In this document: positions 59,010-64,000 of the stretch, one piece after another
Layout: each line of letters opens with the position of its first letter
How positions within the stretch are numbered: position 1 is the stretch's first letter
Source of the DNA: Chelonoidis abingdonii
Lineage: Eukaryota > Chordata > Testudines > Testudinidae
Assembly: GCF_003597395.2 (NCBI RefSeq)
Contig: NC_133771.1
Span: 142,618,740-142,682,739 of the forward strand
Reading direction: 5' to 3'
Length of the DNA stretch: 64,000 bases
Translations under genes and position numbers: made by a program
Notes under the pieces: model-generated
The model's database searches: none
The model's input: the letters and a program-made list of their open reading frames with translations, nothing else
What the model was told of the DNA's origin: nothing

Positions 59010-59741
59010 CAGAGGTCTGTGTGTTATCCAGAAACCCCAGAGCTCCCATGGATTTCTGCTGGCCTGGTAGGGCGTCTCAAACCAGACCTAAAACAGAAAC
59101 ACATTAGAAGTCCTTCACTGGACACTCTCTCCACATCTTTGGGGCGGGTGTCTGTCACGGCATCCCCGGGCAATGCTCTGGAGCAGCTCCCCACAAAGCC
59201 AGTCAGGACTTTGGGGAGCCTCCTCTTTCTTGGAGCAGACTTGTTCAGGGCAACAAGCTCACATGTCTTCACCTCCTGGGTCTCTCCTTGGAGCATTCAG
59301 CATCCTCTGCCCCTCCGTGCACTTCCCACAGCGAGCCCACNAGCCAGTAAAACAGAGGTTTATTCGATGACAGGAACAGGGTCTAAAACAGAGCTTGTAG
59401 ATACAGTGAACCAGACCCCTCGGCCGGGTCCATTCTGGGGGTCAGTGAGCAAGACCCCCAGGTCTGCACTTCACTCCTCATCCCCAGGCAGCTCCAGACT
59501 AACAACCCCCTCCAGCCCCTCCTCCTCTGCTCAGCTCCTTTTCTGGGCCAGGAGGTCACCTGATCTCTTTTGTTTCCAAAACCTTCAGCTGGCACCTTTG
59601 CAGAGAAGGGGCCCAGGCCATCAGTTGCTAGGAGACAGAGGATCAGGCCTTTGCTTTGCCAGATACTTAACTGCCTAGGGGACACTGAGGCACCAACACA
59701 GTATTCAGAGAAAACATTAAGAACATTCCTAGTTCATCACA
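59010..59741 (-). mobile_element. LTR-type sequence, minus orientation
   Basis: On the minus strand the sequence starts TGTGATGAACTAGGAATG at 59741 and runs through GTTTTCTCTGAATACTG and GTGCCTCAGTGTCCCC, a start I associate with a turtle LTR. Downstream it is GC-rich with CAGACTTGTTCAGG-type blocks. The other end is not fixed. The 219-codon plus-strand frame 59019-59678 is antisense to it and contains an N codon, so I do not call it. Confidence 0.55.
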
Positions 59742-60042
59742 GTGTCATTCTAACATCTTTTCCTCTCTCACATTCTACCTGCCTATTCCCTGTTACACAA
59801 AAGGGATTGCACATACAGCCCAGAATTTGTCCCACTGGCATTGTCTTGATTATTAAAGTTCATTTCATCTCAATCTTTTATTCCCAAGTACAAGTTATGA
59901 GTACCTTACTAATTATCCAAAAAGTAAAATTAAGTTTTCCTCTGCTCATTAAGTTTTGCAAAATTCCTCAGTGGTATAAATATAAACAAAAAATCTGCTA
60001 TAGTTTCTTTTGGGGCAGATTCTAAACAATGAAAGCGACTGG

Positions 60043-60659
60043 AGGTATATCTACATTGCAGTTACAACTGCAGCTGAGTCAGGCTCATAGAGCTTGGCCA
60101 AAGGGTCTGTTTAATTGCAGTGTAGATATTCGGGGTCTCTGAGCTTAGTCTGCCACCCAATCCCAAAGGTCTACATTGCATTTTCCCATCAACCTAATGG
60201 CGTCTATACAGGGGCTAGGTCAGATTAATTGTATTCCTCAGGGGTGTGGATTCGTCACACTCCAGAGCAATATCGGTATAGTGACCTAATTTCTGAATGT
60301 AGACCAGCCATGCATACGTTTCCAAGGAAGAGCTCTGTGTAAGCTTGAAAGCTTGCCTCTGACCAACAAAAGTTGGTCCAATAAGAGATTACCTCGTGCA
60401 CGTTCTCTCTCTAAACTGGGAATAAGCAGGTAGGATGCCAGTGGAAAAGATGTTAGAATGACATCCCGAAGGTCTGAATAGTGTCCAGTGAAAGGCTTTA
60501 ATGTGTTTCTGTTCTTAGGTGTGGCTTGAGAAGCCCTACCAGGTCAGTAGAAACCAAACATCTACAGCACAATTAAATAGTCCCTTAGCCTGAGCCTGTG
60601 AGCCCAAGTCAGCTGTCACAGGCCAGCTGCAGGCTTTTTATTCCAGTGTAGGCATACCC
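60043..60659. mobile_element. MITE-type element carrying two nested fragments
   Basis: The left end GGTATATCTACATTGCAGTTA and the right end, complement GGGTATGCCTACACTGGAATA, form inverted termini. Family blocks match 31082-31330. The middle is occupied by a fragment of another short transposon (about 60168-60312; TCTACATTGCATTTTC...GAATGTAGACCAGC) and then a PLE tail (60315-60412). Confidence 0.65.
60315..60412 (+). mobile_element. Third PLE-tail subfamily with degenerate hammerhead core
   Basis: CCAAGGA (60322-60328) stands where CTGAAGA is expected. Stem II GAGCT/AGCTT (60330-60334 with 60342-60346) uses one G-U pair, and GAAA is at 60347-60350, followed by GC-TT-GC. The downstream GACCAACAAAAGTTGGTCC is a small perfect hairpin block typical of this tail. 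It is sequence-distinct from the tails at 8100 and 26100. Confidence 0.5.
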
Positions 60660-61682
60660 CTCAAGACAAAGGTTTTATACCCTGTGTATAGAAATGTAAT
60701 GAGAAGATAATTTGAGTACATAATTACCTATATTGATCAATATCCCTTAGTGTTTATGTAGGTTCTCATCACTGCAGTTTTGGAGCAGCGGTTATGGTGC
60801 TTTCTAGTGTGATTGAGTTAAAGTTGCACTTTTCCAAGAAGCCAGAATTTTCTGAGATTTACCCTTTTCTTTAAAACTCTTAACATTCTTAAGAGGTAAT
60901 ATATACACCTCAAACTGGTGTGTGCCTACAACCTTAACTCTGATATGTGTTCCCACCTGTAGGGATTTCCTACAGCTTCCTAACAGCTCCTACCCTCAGA
61001 TGGAAGGACTCCAGTGGTATGTCTATGCAGCCTGCTGAAGTGAGCCTTCAGGCTGGGTCGATATCTCATCACCCTCTTGGAGGGATGGGAAGGGGGAGAA
61101 AATGGAGTGCAGGAGACAACCTATGGATGTAAGGCTTGAGGAGATACTGTGGCTTATTGGCTAGAGGCCAGATTTTTAAAGGTACTTGAGTGCCTAGTGA
61201 GATTTTTCAGAAGTGCTTATCTGCATGTTGAGGGCTCCATCTGTGTCTTTAGGCACCTAAAGATGGCCTAAGGTCACTGGATTAGGGCCCAGGTCTTTTG
61301 GCTCCCATTCTTGGCTCTTACAAGTCACTCTTCCCCCTTTGTCTGCCTTGTCTGTTTAGAATAGAAGCTCTGTGGGGCAGGACTGTCTCTCCTTCCCTCT
61401 GTATACAGCCTAGCACAATGTGGCCCCCAATTTCAATTTGGGCCTTGAGGTAATAAGGTTCTGTTAGTAGCACGTACCAAGCTTTATGAAGTACAAGTCA
61501 AAACACATACTGTGTGGTTCACTCAAGCAAATTTGTTCCTTGAACATAACAGCATACTGTGGCAAATTGCCGGTACTGTTCTGCTAGGTCTCACGCTTTC
61601 TCTTCTCTGGGGTAGGTTCAGGGCGCTATTGTTTGCCTCTGAACCAGTTCTTAATCACTCCCCTAGTGTCCTTGGAGGAGGG
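60660..61682. other. No gene recognised
   Basis: An old repeat of the 'TTTTTAAAGGTACTTGAGTGCC' type lies around 61170-61270. No supported gene before the gap. Confidence 0.4.
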
Positions 61683-62148
61683 NNNNNNNNNNNNNNNNNN
61701 NNNNNNNNNNNNNNNNNNNNNNNNNNNNNNNNNNNNNNNNNNNNNNNNNNNNNNNNNNNNNNNNNNNNNNNNNNNNNNNNNNNNNNNNNNNNNNNNNNNN
61801 NNNNNNNNNNNNNNNNNNNNNNNNNNNNNNNNNNNNNNNNNNNNNNNNNNNNNNNNNNNNNNNNNNNNNNNNNNNNNNNNNNNNNNNNNNNNNNNNNNNN
61901 NNNNNNNNNNNNNNNNNNNNNNNNNNNNNNNNNNNNNNNNNNNNNNNNNNNNNNNNNNNNNNNNNNNNNNNNNNNNNNNNNNNNNNNNNNNNNNNNNNNN
62001 NNNNNNNNNNNNNNNNNNNNNNNNNNNNNNNNNNNNNNNNNNNNNNNNNNNNNNNNNNNNNNNNNNNNNNNNNNNNNNNNNNNNNNNNNNNNNNNNNNNN
62101 NNNNNNNNNNNNNNNNNNNNNNNNNNNNNNNNNNNNNNNNNNNNNNNN
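61683..62148. other. Assembly gap (466 N)
   Basis: Run of N. The right edge begins with a tandem 19-bp repeat inside an LTR-like sequence. Apparent long frames through it are artefacts. Confidence 0.99.
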
Positions 62149-62294
62149 ACTGGAGTCAGGTGCTCTAACTGGAGTCAGGTGCTCTAACTGGCCACAGCTG
62201 TTCTAGTTAATCTAAAGCAAACCTTCCTCCCTTGGCAGGGAATAAGGCCCCCTGCTAACACTCTTATGCTGCCCTCTGGCCATGCTGTATCACA
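62149..62294 (+). mobile_element. 3' end of an LTR-type sequence beside the gap
   Basis: Two exact 19-bp copies (ACTGGAGTCAGGTGCTCTA) at 62149-62186 lead into GGCCACAGCTGTTCTAGTTAA and the terminus GCCCTCTGGCCATGCTGTATCACA. This resembles the end of the LTR at 46342-47460 (GCCATCTGGCCTTGCCCCATCACA), suggesting a related LTR. Confidence 0.55.
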
Positions 62295-62648
62295 ATACAC
62301 ATCATCCACAACAAAAACCTTGTAGTTCTGTAACTAAAACACAAAAGGCCTGTTTTTCATTTACATCTAGGAGCCTTTACACTAGTGCTGTGAGAACCAC
62401 TAATGTATGTGTCCCCCATGCCCTGTAGTTTCAGAGGTGGGGAGACTTTTTGCTTGGGCCAGCAGGGGAAAGAAAGCCCTTAGTGCCCAGCTCAACACAG
62501 CAGCCATTTGTATTTTTTGTGAATGTGGTTCATGTGGGCCTGTGCATTTCATGGGTTACTTGCTATGGAGTGAGATCAAAAGGGTTGTAAAAGGAACCAA
62601 GCAGGAAAAGTAAATGGCCTAGTTAAGGAGCATCCACACAAACACTCA

Positions 62649-62870
62649 AGGCTTGTCTTCACTACAGCACTAAATTGCTGCCACTGCAATCGATGCAGTG
62701 GCATCAATTTAGCTAGTGTGGTGAAGATGCGATAAGTCAACAGGAGAGCATCTCCCACCAGCTTAGTGTGGTGTAGACACTGCTCAAATCAGCGTAAGTT
62801 ACACCGCTCAGAGGGGTGAGTGTTTTACACCCCGAGTGATATAATTTACATTGCCTTAAGCCTTGGACAC
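62649..62870. mobile_element. MITE-type element
   Basis: Begins AGGCTTGTCTTCACTACAGC and ends near GCCTTGGACACTATAGCC. The interior has internal inverted blocks (AATTGCTGCCACTGC, GCAGTGGCATCAATT) and CATCTCCCACCAGC. It is a short palindromic transposon of the GTCTACACTA type. Confidence 0.6.
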
Positions 62871-63298
62871 TATAGCCATGAAGAGGAGATTCCTCAGCCC
62901 CCAACTCTGGTGACAAGGCTGAGAACAAAAGGTTCAAAGGACCTGGGCCTAGAAAAGGGAGAGGCTGCCCAGGCAGTGTCCCTGGAAGCTGACAAGGGGA
63001 TCCAGAGAGCCTGCTGTGAGGAGGACCATATATTTCTCCCAGTCAGTGATGTGGTGGGTTAGGTGGGATAAGGAGAATTCACAAAACCTGGCAAGGAAAT
63101 ATTAAAGTGTAAGATCTATGTAGATAGGCCTTTTGATTATTTTGTTGTTGTTGCCCTTTGTGCTTTGTATCTTTGGGGAAGAACTCTATGCTGCTTTGGT
63201 TTTGAACGTTGTTTTGGAGTCTCCTTAATCAGCTTGCTGGTCACAGGTGTTGGTGCCAATCTTCTTGCTTGAGGCCTGTGTGAACAAAAGTACCTCCA

Positions 63299-63760
63299 TG
63301 TTAGAAGCCTTTGTGTTAGCCTCACTAAACTTTTGTAATCTTTTGTACTAATTTGCTGACTGTCACCTTCTGTACTAATGTGCTGACTGTAACCACCTGT
63401 GTTATGAGCTGACTGCTAAACAATAAGGCCGTAGTTAGCAGAGCCGGTTAATACTTGACACTGCTAATACTAGATAAGATAGACAAAAAGCAGATGTTAT
63501 GGCCAAGGACATGTGCCTGAGAAAGTAGCCCACACAATGAATAGCACAGAAAGAAAGATACAAGGTGTGGGGGGGTATAAATACTAGTGCCCCGCCTGCA
63601 TGCGGTGTGCAGGATTTGAGATTATTGTTTCTCCCTTGCACCTTATCTGAGCTCAAATAAACTGGTGTTTTGCTTCTCCACCCTGGTGTGTTTATTCAAG
63701 CCGTGCACACCGGGCCACGAACCACTGTTGCTTGGCCTCTGGCACTTTGTGTCAGCAACA
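63299..63760 (+). mobile_element. LTR with TATA box and polyadenylation signal
   Basis: A candidate LTR from TGTTAGAAGCC to about GTCAGCAACA. TATAAATA lies at 63576-63583 and AATAAA at 63656-63661, 80 bases apart, the usual spacing for a short R region. A GTGTGTTTATT T-rich stretch follows. No primer-binding site or gag/pol is visible downstream, and no target duplication was found, so the borders are approximate. Confidence 0.6.
63576..63583 (+). promoter_or_regulatory. LTR TATA box
   Basis: TATAAATA preceded by a G-run, about 80 bases upstream of the AATAAA. Expected transcription start would be near 63607. Confidence 0.6.
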
Positions 63761-64000
63761 CAGGTTCCGACATTAACGGGATACAGGTGCCAAACTCAGT
63801 TGGGTCTGTTGCATCAACACTTAGTTCCTGTCAAGTGCACTCCCTCAAAGACACACATGTGCAGTAAACCCTAGACCCATGACAGCCCTGTGAACTCTTT
63901 TTGAGTTTGAGAAGAGGGGCTCTGTGGCTGACAAACTAGGTAGAAGGGTGCAGCATAAACCTACTTGGCATCCCACCTGTCACCCTGACTGGGTATGCCA
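63761..64000. other. No gene recognised
   Basis: Sequence after the LTR. It might be the element's internal region, but no protein similarity is visible. Confidence 0.4.

Noticed and set aside
59019..59678. 219-codon plus-strand frame
   Set aside because: It is antisense to an LTR-like sequence, includes an N codon and has no recognisable domain.

Overview
This window is about 62.8 kb of vertebrate intergenic or intronic DNA plus two runs of N (11421-12194 and 61683-62148). I see no convincing host protein-coding gene, rRNA or tRNA gene. The repeat content points to a reptile, most likely a turtle: CR1 LINE 3' ends, Penelope-like elements (PLEs) with hammerhead-ribozyme-like tails, hAT derivatives, several families of short DNA transposons whose ends read GGCC...TCTACACTA, MIR-like tRNA SINEs and a series of LTRs. 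The lineage call rests on recalled repeat families and is inference.

Layout. 1-165 is the 3' end of a TCTACACTA-type DNA transposon. 951-2546 is a fold-back hAT derivative with a perfect 8-bp target duplication. 3329-4109 is a solo LTR. 5787-6121 is a small GC-rich hAT-like element with a perfect 8-bp target duplication. 6523-8233 is a 5'-truncated PLE with a long open RT plus GIY-YIG frame and a hammerhead core in its tail. 10961-11130, 17026-17139 and 25978-26229 are short PLE-tail insertions, each containing an inverted copy of the tail and flanked by target duplications (the first imperfect). 12195-12365 is an LTR edge beside a gap. 15905-16768 and 56220-56950 are two related GC-rich units of uncertain class. 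17997-22424 is a three-level nest: CR1 inside a DNA transposon inside another DNA transposon. 26520-27530, 52190-52262 and 55290-55980 are further CR1 3' ends. 28452-28903 and 35551-36390 are GC-rich elements with CAGGG ends. 36405-37500 is a broken antisense PLE. 40740-41487, 46342-47460, 59010-59741, 62149-62294 and 63299-63760 are LTR-type sequences, the second carrying a nested DNA transposon fragment. 53952-55289 is a nearly complete antisense copy of the transposon that hosts the CR1. 60043-60659 and 62649-62870 are MITE-type elements.

No genes work together here as a pathway. The only long plausible coding frame is the PLE protein at 6330-8036; the other coding traces (hAT dimerisation domain, CR1 RT motifs, antisense PLE) are broken. 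The observations most worth checking are the fold-back hAT that moved as a unit, the repeated inverted-tail structure of PLE insertions, the pair of GC-rich units with short terminal direct repeats and TATA-like boxes, and a CR1 copy that is CpG-rich yet full of indels.
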